A stretch of DNA of 64,000 nucleotides from NCBI RefSeq assembly GCF_024713945.1, contig NC_134678.1, positions 1,302,001-1,366,000 on the forward strand, written 5' to 3'. Under the pieces are notes generated by a model. It saw only the letters and a list, made by a program, of their open reading frames with translations, made no database searches and had not been told where the DNA came from. This document shows positions 48,505 through 62,900 of this stretch, piece after piece (within the stretch, counting starts at the first letter, position 1; each line of letters opens with the position of its first letter). The DNA is from Dermatophagoides farinae (Eukaryota > Arthropoda > Arachnida > Sarcoptiformes > Pyroglyphidae). Position numbers and translations under genes: made by a program.

Positions 48505-51365
48505 TTTTTTTTTTTGTATTCAATCCAAAACTGTGTGTGTGTGTGTATCACAAAAGCAAAAATAGAATTTCAATTAATCAGAATTTCATTTGGAACAAAA
48601 ATGACATTTGTTTTGATTTGATTTTAGTAAAAAAAAAATGTAAAAATTTTCTAACCAAAAAAAAAAATCACAAATGTTGAATGCACACAGAGTGCAAAAT
48701 AAAACAGAAAAAAATTCTCTGTCAATAATTAATGTCACATTGTTTTTGAATTATTCATCACGTGATCATATTTCATTTCTGGCTCATGCGTAATTCGAAA
48801 ATTGAATATTTGGGTCCCTGTTTTTTTTTTTGTGTCTTCGATCTGTGTGTGATATTCGTGAAGAGAGAAAGAGAGACTGTTTGGCTTCGTTGTATTTTTT
48901 TTTTCATTCATATAAAGATTTCGATTTTAAGAAGGGGAATAGATAGAGATAAAGAGAAAGAGAGAGAAAAGACACGGCCCACGTTGAAACTTTTGAGTAG
49001 CCAAAAAAAAAAAGAAAAGAAAAATTTTTACTTGTGTGAAATATATGTGTTATTATATTATATTACTCATATATATGAACATCTTATTGAAATGTTTGTG
49101 TGTGTCTATGTGTATTTGTGTTTGTATTCAAACAACGAACTTTGTTTCGGTCAGAAGGTCAACGTTGAAATGAATGAACAACAGCAACAGCAGCTGCCAT
49201 CATCATCATCATCATCATCATCGTTGTCCATAACAACACAAACACAAGGAACTAATGACAAAATATTTTAATGCTTCTGCCGCTGCTGCTGTTTGTGTCC
49301 AGATAATGTTTGTTTGTTGTTGATTTTCATTTTGTTAAAAAAAATTTGTGTTATCCAAAAAATGATGACAATCCAACTATGAAAAATTATGATTATTGTC
49401 AATTAATTACATCATGAATTAATTGTTTCAAGGTATGTAAACCAAAAAAAAGTTTTTAATTCTTATTTAGTCAATACCGATTAATTTTTTGTTTGATTAT
49501 CCCGAAATTCGAACACATTTGTTTGAAAATTGATTTTCGTTCGAAAATTCGAATGTTTGATCATCAATTTTGCTCGGACAATTTTCTGGATCGATTGAAA
49601 GGCAAATATTTTTTTTCAATTTGAAAAAAAACGTTGATTAGTACAATTAAATATTATTATATTATTACATCGTCAGCCTGTTGATTAGTTTTGAAAAATT
49701 TTCTCATTATTTTTTTTTGATGAAACCATCACTATCCACGCCTTTGTTTTGGTCCATTCTATAACTTGTATATTTGCATTGCCTCTCATGATTGTTTGCA
49801 ATTATCAACAACAACAAAACGAAATCATCGTTTATGTGGATTTCTCACACACACACACAAACACTGTGGTTCGACATCCTTTTTTCGAATCAAAAAAAAA
49901 ACTTTTAAGATGAGAAAATCCCTAAATGAACAGAAAAAAAATTTAATAATAATCTTGCGTGAAGAAAAGAGTTGTAGATTTTTTTTCCAACCAACAAAAT
50001 ATGTCCATTTTTTTGAAGAAAATTTCTTGAGAGAACATTTGTTGTTTTTGTTGTTGTTGTTGTTATGCTGTAAATCCCAACTTTTCGACAAAAAAAAAAT
50101 ATTTCCATGATGACCATTCAGCAGCCATAAATGTGAACATCATTTTTTTTTCTGCCCGCAGAATTGAACAATGTCAACCCGTTTGTCAATAGTTTTTTCT
50201 CTTTCTCTCATCATTCATCGATCATTTTTTTTCTGATAGAATCGATGATCGATGATGAACGATAGATTGGCTCTATTATCATCAACATCCGTTCATCAAT
50301 CAATTTATGATTATTGAACACAATCCAATTTTGTTTTCGTTTCTAGCCAAACACACACACATCCATATCAAATTCATTGATCTTTTTGTTGAGAAAGAAA
50401 GAAAAAAAATTATAGAAAATTTCTTTTCAAATAACAAGAAAAAAAATATTTTTGGAATCTTTTAAACGTTGTGTGTCCGTTCAAAAGTGTGTGTGTGTGT
50501 GTCTGGATGCCAATCAATCCATCTGTTTGTTTGTTTGTATGTGTGTGTGTGTGTGTGACGTTTAAAAAACGTAATATTTTTTTTCCACTCTATCATCAAT
50601 GATGATGATGATGATGATAAAATGACAACTATACAATGATTATTATCGTTGTTGTTTTTTCTTTCAACATTGATTGTTTGTAATGATGATGATGATGATG
50701 ATGATTATTATTATTGCCAGTTTGGTTTTGTATTGATATTTTTAGCTGCAATAGAAATAAAAAAGATCTTCTTTTGACTTATGAACAGAAAAAAAACTCA
50801 TCTTTGATTGACCATAATCATTTTGTCATTCATTAATCCATGATGAAATGAAATGAAAACCTAAATCATTCCATGATAACTGATAACTATTATTTTGTGG
50901 ATAAGAATTGAAGAAAAATTCAGTTTTTCACCACTGTTTGTTTGTTGTGAATTTTTTTTTTTTGTTCACAGATCATCCAAAAACACTTTTCTTCTTTTTT
51001 TTTTGTTTCTGTGGCCGGTCAATGACCAAATTTTTGTTTTTTCTATTTCAGTTTTTTTTCATTTTTATAAAATTACCATCATCATCCAAACATCGGGAAC
51101 CAAAAAAAAAAAAAAAAAATTTCACCCAAAAAATTTTCATCAATCAGTAAATAATTATCCATCATCATTATCATCATGATCAGCGTCTCAATTCAATTTC
51201 CATTTCAACACATTCAATTCTAATAAAAAAAATCCTTTCATTTTCTTCCAACACCATCATCGCCAAAAAAAAATCTTAAAATCCTCTAAAGCCAATCATC
51301 ATTCATTCGTTGGTTTCCAATAATAATAACAGGTTCGTGTTGTCTTTTTTTTTATTTCTATATCT

Positions 51366-51390
51366 ATGACACACACACACACACACACAT
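51366..51390. repeat. (CA)n microsatellite
   Basis: An uninterrupted CA dinucleotide run of roughly a dozen units, one of the longest perfect dinucleotide tracts in the gap. Confidence 0.7.
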
Positions 51391-52441
51391 TATTATTAGT
51401 GGATACCTGGTTATCTATCATTATTATTATTATTGGACACACAAAAATGTTTTTCATCAATCAATCAATCTGATGGATTGAAAAATCTGATTTTAGAGTT
51501 TTCATTTTTCATTGAAAGAAAGAATCCAAAACTTTTTATTATTTAACCCTCCTTTCACCTATTTATTTATTAAATATGATGATTGATGTGATTTATATCA
51601 ATAGATTGTCATTTCCTGGTTTATTTTCGTTTAATCTTGATTGTTGTTTTGTGTGTGTGTCTGTGTGTGTGTCATTAGATTTGATAGTTGATCGATTAAT
51701 CGAAATCGATATCCGATTTGAATTTCATTTATATATAATATTTATAAGATAGGCTGGTCAGATTATTTTTTTTTCTTTTATCAAATCAATTGTTCAATAG
51801 CCTTAAGTTAGGCAATGTTGTTGCTGTTGTTTTTGTCTGTTTTGTTTTATTTTCTTCCAATTCACTAATAATGAATTATTTTTATCAAAATTGATGATCA
51901 AATTATGTCTATCTATAGAATGATTATCGATTACGATGATGGAAAATCATCATCATCATCATCGTGTTTCAATCAGAAATGAAAAAAAGTGATCATTATT
52001 CATCAATTATATGTTTGGATTATAGATAATTTTATTCGAATCAAAATTAGAAAAAAAACATACTGATTTCCCTTTAAGGCTAAATCTGTTCTGTTGTCAA
52101 AATTAATTTTTTTTTTTTTTTTTTTTGATCGCAATTATATTCTAGGACGATTATTTGCCTTGTTGTTGTTTTTGTTGTTGTTGATTCACTTGTTTTTTCT
52201 TTTGTTTAGTTTCTTTTGTTGTGGCAATATCAATTAAATGTTTATTATTATCTTTTGTTTAAATTTACGATTATAATCTCCAACAAAAAAAAATCTGATG
52301 ACCGAATCCATCTTCATAATCTATATGTTATTTGTTTGTTTGTTTTGTCTTTTTTGAAACTTAATCTTTTTTTTTTGGTAAAAAATTTCCAATTCAAATG
52401 ATGACAATTATATATTTGTAACAAACGTATTTTAATAAACC

Positions 52442-52466
52442 AAAAAAAAAAAAAAAAAAAAAAAAA
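52442..52466. repeat. Poly-A tract of about 25
   Basis: A homopolymer run inside the gap. I saw no element body or target-site duplication around it, so it is more likely slippage than a retroposon tail. Confidence 0.6.
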
Positions 52467-55400
52467 TGTATACATCACACATTTTTTGTCTTTTGTTGAT
52501 CTAGTTTGAAGCTATTTTTATCCATTTTTTTTTATTCTGATGATGATGATGATAATGATTGTCCAGTTGTGTCCAAATGATCAAAATGATGATGATGATG
52601 ATTGTCAAAATGTTTGACTATGAACAAAGCAAAACTACTGGTTTTTATTATTATTATTTTTCTCTTTTTTTTCTGTCACTTGTCTTTCTTTTTATATAAA
52701 TAATTATTATTGACATTGTCAAGATGCTTATGTGTGTGTGAGAGAGTGATGTGTTGCTGTTTCTGTTATTGTTTTTTTTTTTATATATGTAATACATAAT
52801 TGTAAATGATGAACTTGTGTGTGATTATATAAATGTAAAGTTTGAAAAAAAGAAAAAAAAATTTAATTAACCTTAAGGTGGGTTTTGTTGTTTTGACACA
52901 ATCTCATCACAACACATCACATCAATCATAATAACTGGTATATGTTTTTTTTTTTGTTTTTTTTAATTTCCAGTGGCATAAGTATGGTGATTGAATTGAA
53001 TTTGAATGAATGATTGAATTGTTGTTGTTGTTGAATTTTTGTTGTTGTTTTTGTTGTTTTCTAGAGAAACTCACCTCGATATTTTTTTTTTGTTTTTTTT
53101 TTGCTTTCTGAAATTTGAAATTTTTTTTCATTATAGTTTTTTGGCCTCGTTTTTTTAATATTTATTTCTATTTCTCTCTTTTTCTCTATCTATCTATTTT
53201 GTTTAAATAAACTTGGACTCGTTTGTTTTGTTTGTGATCCATTACTATTTGGGTGCCAGTTTTTTTTTTATTCATTGGTTGGTCATTGTTTATGGTCATT
53301 GTATCATCATCATCATCATCATGGACAGTAAGTCCGTTATTTGTTTAGATTTGTTTTTCTTTCTTATTCATTTCGGGTCATTATTATTATTATTATTATT
53401 ATTTTTGGCAGAATAGATTCAACAATGAAAATGGTCAACAAACAATCGATCAATTAATCCTATTGTTGATTTGAAGATGTGTGTTGTGTGTGTGTTTGTG
53501 TGATGAGCTTTGATTTTTTTTTTTTTTTTTTGAATGATGATGATAACGGTAAAATTGTATTCATGTCATTTTATATTTTGTTTGATTTTTTTTTATTTTG
53601 ATTCAATTCGATTTATGCGTGCCTGTTTGTTTGTTTGTTTTGTGTGTGTGTGTATTTGAATGTGACTGTAATTGTAATCAGATTTGAAATTTATTTTTTT
53701 TTCATTTCAAATCATTTATTTGGTGATGTATATGATAGTTTGATTTATTTACTTTTGATTGATGTTTGTCCATATATAACATAAGAATAGATTCAGTGTA
53801 CAATGAGAGAATGATAATGATGAAAGATAATCAAAAAATGAAAAAAAAATTATTCCATTACATTGTCAGGTTGACCATAGATGTTTTTTCTCCATTTTCC
53901 ATGATCAAAAAAAAATTTTTTTTTTCCGAGTGAACAAAAAATTATTACACGCGTATTTTGTATTATATGAATTGATTGAATTGAATGATGATGAAGCATT
54001 ATTATTGGTATATACTTGTTTTTGGTTTTCCAAAACATTCATTCATTTTGGAATTCGTGATGATTATAACCAGGATGATTATAATAATAATGATGATGAT
54101 GATGATTATGATGAACACTTTTTTTCTACATGACGATAGATTTATATATTTCTTGCCATTGCTTTATATTTCGTTCATTTGGCTTCATAATAATAATAAT
54201 AATATCGATGGTTGATTAAGGGGCTCCATGAATGTAGATGTAGATGATGCTAATGCCGATGTTGCGTAATTACCTGTCCAAAATCGTTCGTTCTTTTGTT
54301 TTTATTTATTATTATTTTTTTTCGTTGTTGTTGTTGTTTTATAAGCTATAACGGTCATCAATCTAGTTTTTTTTCTGTTTGTCCAGGTATTAAGAGGTCA
54401 ACAACAACAACATGTTGGACATATGTATGTGGCAATTTAGGTATAAATAACATGTTTTTGTTGTTATTGTTTCAATATTTTTTATTTTTGAGACAATCAT
54501 TCATCATGAAAATAATAATATCTTTCGATTATAAATCTATCGATTCATTTATCATCTATCTGTCAATGATTCTAATTTTGTCATTTCGATTTCTTATTAT
54601 TTTTTTCTGATGATGATGATGATGAAAAAAGGTGATTGTTTTTCTTTTGTGAAATCTGGATTTATCCAGATTTTTTTTTCGCCTTTTGATTTTCTATTAT
54701 TGTCATTGTTATTCGATTTTGAAACAAAAAAAAAAATACATTTCAAATGACAAAATGTTAACGAAATCAAGGTGTAACAAAATTGAATTTCAAATTTTTG
54801 AATACAAAACGAAAAAAAAGACAAAATTGAAATCTAGATTACATTTTAGAGGAAATTAAATTTTCCTTTTTTTTTCTCCGTTGAAATTACCAAAAATTCA
54901 AATGAGATATATTTCTATCAATTTCGATGATTCAATTGATTAATATGAAAAATCAGAGAAGAAAAAATTTATTTCTGGGAACGGAAAAATTCACATCAAT
55001 TGTTCATATATCGAATGAATAAATCAGTCTTTTTTTTTGTTCTGTCGAAACAAATGCTCAGTCCTTGTATAATACGATCACCAAGTTTTTCTTCATCCAT
55101 TCATTCAATCGTAAATTTTTGCCATCTAATCCAATTTTATTCATGTCAACATTTTTATATTAAAATGTGTCCTTAATATATGATGATGGAGTTTTTTTTC
55201 CACAATAAATCCTTTTAATACAATTTTATGGTGATTAAGAAAATTTGTCTTAATTTTAATGATGATTTTTATCAATACGACATTTACTTTGACCGGTAGT
55301 AAATTTCATTTTTTTTCGCATTGAATATATACACAGGTGTTGAGATGTAAAGAGAAAAAAAAATCAAAACGGTAGTGTGAAAAAAGATGATGTAAGGTGA

Positions 55401-57002
55401 TTATGTTGAATTTTTCTTTCATCTCTCTCTATCTCTTTAATTTATTTCTTCTATATCGACAAATTGGATTTGAAATGTGAAATTAATATTTGAAATTGTC
55501 GTATTTTGTGTGTGTGTGTATGTTTGTTGAATGATGAATGAAAAAAATTATCTTTTTTTTTGAACATCTGCTGCCGTAAATGTAATTTAATGATTTGATT
55601 ATGATGATTTTAACATTTCGCTACCACTACTACTATTTTATCACATTTGTTGTTGTTGTATAACTTCCGCATCAATTTTTTTCTCTTATGTATGTCATTT
55701 ATTGTTGAAAAAAATGATGTTTTATCCATTGAAAATGGCTGTTGTTGTTGTTGTTTTGTACTTTTTTCTTCTCCTTTTCTATTAGCATTGACAAATCGGA
55801 TTTTTTATCGATTTTTTCTCATTCGATTCATCAAAAGGTGATAATCAGTTTTCATTTTGTTGTTTTTATTCTCCAAATAACAAAAAATTGTCATTTTGTG
55901 CATGTGTACATATTCAGAATCCATTTGTTTCAATTTTAATACCGGATTTTTTTTTGTGTGTGTGTGTGTATTCATTCAAAAAATTGTCTGTTGCGGCCGA
56001 TTTGTTTTTTTTTGTTTTGTCGGTCACAGGAAAAAAAATTTCATATGAAAAAAAATCAAATTCTTTTGTTCTTTGATTCGTTTTATATATTTTTTATATT
56101 AAACTAAATTTTTCATTGTTTTTTGTTTGTTGGCCCAATTTTGTTTTCTGTTCTGATTACACATTCTGTCTAACTATGTGTGTGTATGTGTGTGTGACAA
56201 TCTAAATTGTATTTTATATTGAATTGTGGATGAACAATAATAATGATAATAATAATAAAAAAATAGATTCAATCAATGAATCTGTGTGTGTGTGTATGTG
56301 TATGTCTTTTTTCTTGATTGTTCTTTGATATATATTCATTTATTTCATGTAACAAATAAAATAAAATAAAATAAACGAAATGGAAAATCTTGAATGGCGC
56401 CAACTAGTACCCATAAATGATCATCATCGTCAATGATGCCGGTCAATCGGTTGGTTGGACGATTTTTGTTCTCTTACTTGATCATCAACAACAACAACAA
56501 CAACAAGACAGCTGTCTTTTTCAGCTACTTGACATTTTCATATATATGTGTGTATGTGTATGTCCTAGTTTTCTATAGTTGTTTTTTTTTTTTTTTTTTT
56601 GGTTAAATATTACAAGAGTAAATTCATTCACAGCAACTATGATATCTCTTTGAAGCATGGAACCATTTTTTTCAAAGATTGTTTTTTTTCGCTGTTGTTG
56701 TTGTTGTTGAAGAACTTGAATCGACAGCATGATGAAAAAAAAGAGAACGATCATCATTTGGATCCAACAGTTCATCATCATCATCATAGCTTTTACTTTT
56801 TTTCCTGGTTTTTTTCTACTCGTTTGCTGATATCTTTAATCCTTCTTTATATGTTTTTCTTTTCATTTTTCGTCTTTTTTTTTGATTAGATGTCCGATAT
56901 TTATCTGTTGAATACTATTAATCTAGTGTGTGTGTGTGTATAAAGAGATATAATCTCGATTAACAATAGTACATAGTTGTTAGTTGTCCGTCAATTTGAC
57001 TT

Positions 57003-57032
57003 ACCGAACGACCGACCGACCGACTGACCGAT
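57003..57032. repeat. (CCGA)n GC-rich tetranucleotide block
   Basis: A short run of ACCG/ACCGA units followed by CACCCGGTACGGG. It stands out by GC content within a strongly AT-rich stretch. Confidence 0.6.
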
Positions 57033-59927
57033 ACACCCGGTACGGGTTTTATCAATTTTGAATGAACAAACGAACAAATGAAATGAAAAAAAAAATTCGT
57101 CTGAATGATCGATGGATAGAAACGAGACACATTACACACATTGTGTATTATACGCCCGAAAAGTTTGGAAAAAGAGAGAGAGAGAGAAAGAGAGAAAAAA
57201 ATGTCTTGTTGTTGTCCAATGTTGATGGTGGTTTGAAAAAAAGTTTATTTTAAGAGTTTCTCGACATTAGTTGTTGAATTGTGTGGCTACATATGAACCG
57301 TTATTTCATTTTATATTTTCACTCACCGAACCTGTTCAACAAAGCCACCATCATCATCATCAACATTATCGTCATAGTCTGGTTGATTTTTATTTCTCGA
57401 ATATTTTTGCTCTGTTTCTTTCACTAGCTCGCCATTTCATTTATGTTTCCAATGTGTTTTTTTTTGTTTTTTGTATTTTTGATCATAGCGTGCATCTACA
57501 CTAGCATATTAAATTATATTATTATTATTAATCCATTCCTATATGATATATGATTTTTCCATGTTTACAATAAACATCAATCAAGGTATATCAAACGTTG
57601 TTTTTTTTTGTATTTGTACTACTTCTATTCATGATATTCTTCATGTTATCATCATTCAAATCTAATCAATTGATGATTATCGAATCGCTTCTTTTTTTTT
57701 GTCCATGAATCATCAAAAGAAATTCAAGAATATGAACATGTAGATCACTTGCATGTGTAATGTAAATTGTCCTACAATAGCATGGATAATTTTCTTTATC
57801 ATTTGCGTGTGTATATGTGTGTAAAAGATTTACCTTGCAGCCTTTATTATACTACTATAATTATATTTAGTGTATACAACAACAACAACAACAAGTGATC
57901 AGATACCGAATCTTTATGGATAGCAACAGACAACAAGGCATACTTCCGTATATTAAATACATGCATGCAATGAATTTTTTTTCAAATTGTCAACAATTAT
58001 TATTGTCACGGTGTGTCTAATTTTTTTTTTCTACATAGCAATATATATCAATATATTTCTGGTTTCGGTTTGGTTATGTTGAATGAAAAAACAAACCAAT
58101 TTGAAATGCTCCATATTGTTTTTTTTTGTTGTTGTTGTTCAATATCCTTTTTTTTTGTCTGTATTTAAAATATTTTGGCAATAGAATCCAACGTAACAAA
58201 AATCATCTATTGTTGTTTAAGTGCGTGTGTATTGTGTATGTATGATGATTATCTATTAATGGACTACATAAGTTATTTTTTCCTATGTTCTGAACATCAT
58301 CATCATCATAATCATTAATATCACAATCTTATCAACAGGTGTTATTGTTCTATATTTATTTGTTTTTGGTTTTTTTTTGTTTTTTCAATTCACATCTTAC
58401 AGATGTTTGTGTTGTTGTTGTGTGTGTGTGTGTGGTCATCAACAGTGTTGTGTAAATAATAATGTGTATGGAGAGCATAAATTTTTTATATATTTATTTA
58501 TTCATTCCATATGTATGTGTGTTTGTTATGAGACGATATGAAAAAAAATGTATATATAGTTTGTTTGATTTCATTTATTTTTTGCTTACTATATCGTTTT
58601 CTGAGGGTTGTCACGACCGAATTTTTTTTTTCTCGATTTTATGATTCATCGGTTATATCAAATATAATTATTGAATGTCAAGTGTGCTGAATGTGTGTGT
58701 GCGTGGACAAAAAAAAATTTTCCGATAAATAATTTGAATGTTTCATGATCATAGGACCTTCATTTCATTGAATGAATGAATTCAATTGAAGAAAAACAAA
58801 AAGATTTTACACAATCGATACATGCGCGCATATAGCCGTTTATTTTTATTTTTTTTTTTTATTATTTTCATTTCCATATGTATCGATGATGTAATAATTA
58901 ACAAATGGTAAATGAAACGTGTGTTATTATTGTTGTTTTCTTTTCCTTTTTTATTATTGCCGACGATCAATATTCCATTATAATAATGATAAAATAACGG
59001 GGCCCATTATATTTGATGATGATAAAACTAATTTTAAAGCAATAAAAACAACATTAATTTTTTTCCATTTAGACTTTTTTTCAATTGAAAATAATTGTTT
59101 TTTTTTGTATACATATAGATTGTTTGTTTGCCAACATTGCGCCATTTCATTTGTTGTTTGTATGTCGAGCGAGAAAGAAAACCACAAAAAGAAGCAATTA
59201 AATCAACAGGAAAAAAAACAATCTGGCATTTAATCCAACCAATCATTCACTAACCAAACATCCATTTCATCCATCCGTCAATCAATAAAAATCAAATAGA
59301 AACGTAAACAGCATTTTTTTTAAATATAATCTCATCATATTTGATCAACAACAACAACAACAACAAAAAAAACTGTTTGCGTGAATCCATAACAACAATG
59401 ATGGAAAATATTTTGTGAAAACAAATAGAAATTTTGTCATTCGATTCTTCGTGGTTTAATTGTGTTTTCATAAACAATTAATGTTCATTATTGTTGAATT
59501 GAAAAATTCAAATTAAAACAAGAAAAAACTGGCCACGTCAATAATAATAACCGCTGGTATCTTTTTTATCTGATGACTAGTTAAGATTTTTTTTACTGCA
59601 AAAAAAGAACCTTTGTGCTTATGTTTCTGTGTGTTTACTATTCAACCAATGCATTGATGATTCTTATAATTAACCTTGATAAATACAACGGCAACCAAAA
59701 TCAACATAACCCCATCAACAAAATCAGATTGTCATCAATTTTTGTTACTATGGTCATAAATAGCCGTGGCAATCAATTAAACCTGATACGGCAACGACAA
59801 TAATGATCATGACTTTTTAGATTTTTTTTTTTTTTGGTCAAAAGCGACGATATTTTTGAAAAAAAATTTGATATTTTGTTTATTTCATTGACAAAGAATT
59901 CAAGTAGGAAAAAATCCCTTTTCATAA

Positions 59928-62900
59928 ATGTTGACAATGTCTCATAATGCTTCCGAACGTGGAAGCTGGAAAGAATCTTATCGATCATCAGATTCGGTTG
60001 AATCATCCGAAGATTCGGATAATTCATCAACAAATAGTAGTCTTAATGGTAGTAGTAATCGACAAAATAGTAATTCCCATCTACCGCCACCAATCGGTTG
60101 CATTACAACGCATCGTGTTTCGGCTGTCATTAGACCGGAGATCAAAATTCCACCAATTGATCCATTACAATTTGTTAAGATACAAAAAAATGAACTTTCA
60201 AAAACGGTATGTTGATTATTTTTTTTTCTGAAACTTATTTTTCAATTTTCCCTTTTTTTCTTGTAATAAATAGGCCGTTGAACAGATAAAATTAGCGGAA
60301 GAAGAAAAGATTACCAAAGAAAAAATTAAAGAAGTTGAAGAAGAATGGCAAAATAATCTGATGAGTTGGAAATCCAAGCGAAAGTTGACGAAAAATCATT
60401 CAGAAGGTTTGTGTGTGTGTATGGTTGACCGAGCTTGTCTACATTTTTTTCAAATAAAACGAATTATTATTAACTTTTTTTCCATTATTTAGATGAAGCA
60501 TTGCCACGTAATCCTAATCGTAAAACGAAAACATTTTCTGAGATATTAAATGAAAAAGCTAAGTCAGGCGCCAGAATTGGCTATAATCTACATAAATACA
60601 TTGATCCAGATTTGGAAGATGATTTTAATAATTCTCAAATAACAGAGTTTATGTCGACAAAAGGTTAGTCATCAACATATACATTGTGTAAATTTTATTG
60701 TGTTACTCAGGTGATATCACCTAAGATAGAGTTATATTATTTGTTTGTTGTAGCCTATACACACAAACATTGCTCACGTTCACTTATGCATGCCAAAAAA
60801 AAACTGCAAATATAATACATTTTGAAGTTTATCTAAAATGCGATTATATTAATGATTGTGTCCTAATTAATACACATTGTAATTAATGTTTGGCATTCAT
60901 TTTTTTCTCATCCAACCATTTAGAAGAGTATTTAGATGAAATGACCAAAACGAATGGTGAGTCAAATGTTTCACGACCGAATATGGAGAGCAGCAGATCA
61001 AAAAATTCGAATTCAACTGTAAATGAACAATCAAAGACGAAAACCAATTTGGATCGTTTCATGGAAATGAACAATTCAACTGATGACATGAATATGGATA
61101 AAATGTCTAGAAATGGTCTTGGTGAAGTTGTCGTTTTTAATACATCACTTCTGGAAGAATTTAGTGTCAAATCTGAACAACAACAACAATGTGATATACA
61201 ACAACAGCAGAAACCAAATAAATCATCCAATATTGATAAAGATGATCATCATTCTAAAGGAATTCAGAAAGCATCGCCTTATTCTGTCACTGATAGTGGC
61301 AAAAATGATTCACCTGTTCATTCGGACAAAAAAGTTCATGTGCCAATCAATGATTGGAAATCAAGCCATCAAAATTTGCAACAACAACAATTAGCGAGAA
61401 AATATTCTTCATCAAATGAAGATGATGTACCAAATACACAGAATAGTAGCTTTGAAATTGATGATGAAGAAGAATTGGATGAAGAATTGGAAAAATTAAG
61501 GATAGATCAAGAAAGATCATTTAAAGCAAAACTTCATACATTCGAAATTTTAGCCAAACAAGAAGAAGAAGCAGCTAGACGTGCAGCTGAAGCTAACCTT
61601 AAACGACAACAAAATCGAGCAAAATTGGCCGCTGAACGATCAAAGTCATTGTCTAATATTAATTCACAGCCTAAACATGGATTGGCAGCTTCAAGTTCTG
61701 TTTCCAGTTCTTCATTACAGAATAAAAATGCTAATAACAATGGAAACAACGATTCTTCTATCAAAAAATCAGCTAATAATAATAAACCGATACAAAATGT
61801 TAACAAACCAGTCAACAACATAAACAATAATAATGAAGATCATTATTATTTGACATGCAAAAATCAACCGACCAATTCAGTTGTTTACAATTTCAAAGAA
61901 AAACTCGAAACAAACACTTTAACTACGATCGATCAAACACAGCCACAACCATCATCATCACCAACGATAACAGCAACGACCAAAGCAACCATAGGACAAA
62001 AATCATCACAACCATTGAAAATTCAAACGCCAAAAACACAATCATCACAACCAAATCAGGCGATGAAAATGAATGAACAACCAGTGATTAATAATAAAAC
62101 AACCATGAATGATTCTGTCGAACGATCACAACGTGAACAATCATCAATGAATAATATTTATGAAAATGTTCCTTCACTAGCTACCAATCAACATCAACAT
62201 CCGACACAATTGATTCATTCGAACACTGCCTCCTCCTATGTTCATCAACAACCACCAAATGTCCAATCACAAACAATATTATCCAATGAAATTATCGCTG
62301 ATCCTGATGCTATTCGTAATGCAAGTCAAAAATTATTACAACAACAACAACAGATTTATCAGAATCAACCACCCTTACAAACGACGACAACAACTACTTC
62401 AATAAAACATCCATCAATGGTTGCACCTTATCCAAATGATCATTATTCAAACATTACATCATTACATGGTAATTTTGATAGTAGCTCTAAACATGAATTT
62501 TTGATGGACAATAAAATACCTATGACAACAGGCAAAACTGGTAGTTATCTTCACACGATTTCAGATGATGTTGGATTGCCACCAATTCAGATAACCAAAT
62601 CGATACAGACAACAATGCCACCGGCATCTGATGATCATCATCCGGTATATCAGAATCAAATCATTACCACTTCTCAAACATTTCATAATTATGAAAACAG
62701 GTTAGTATAATATAATTTAATCATCAAATTTAACTAATGATTTTGATTTATTGCTTTGATAGCCCTGAAACAATGATGTTACCGGCTAGAGATGATCTGG
62801 TGAGTTTTTATCCACCACCAGAGCCCATTTTCCAAACACAACCTCAACCATCATATTATCCCTTGAATCCACTATATGTAAATTCTCAATATCTTTATTA

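Larger units (their letters stand above)
48505..59927. other. 11.4-kb gene-poor region upstream of the LIM gene
   Basis: I found no convincing exon on either strand. It is dominated by poly-T/A, (TG)n, (ATC/GAT)n and (GTT/CAA)n. Landmarks: GAGA-rich tracts at 48860-48880, 48940-48975 and 57172-57198; (ATC)n at 49197-49222; (TG)n near 50487-50502, 50541-50557 and 51649-51672; (CA)n at 51366-51390; poly-A of about 25 at 52442-52466; a GC-richer (CCGA)n block at 57003-57032. The spacer is divergent (RCE1 left, LIM gene right). It may hold promoters and non-coding first exons with long introns of the LIM gene. Confidence 0.55.

Noticed and set aside
49197-49222. Trinucleotide runs as a CRISPR-like or satellite array
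   Set aside because: These are plain microsatellites without regular repeat-spacer structure.
48762-49271. 169-codon frame in the large gap
   Set aside because: It reads through GAGA, poly-T and (ATC)n tracts, shows no domain and no splice partners.
52442-52466. Poly-A tract as the tail of a retroposon
   Set aside because: No element body, internal promoter boxes or flanking duplication could be seen.
57003-57032. GC-rich (CCGA)n block as a tRNA or structured RNA
   Set aside because: No cloverleaf stems or A/B-box spacing could be traced; it behaves as a tetranucleotide repeat.
60883-61230. Minus-strand Cys/Ser-rich frame of 115 codons
   Set aside because: Antisense to the main LIM-gene exon, where CAA repeats read as Cys/Leu.
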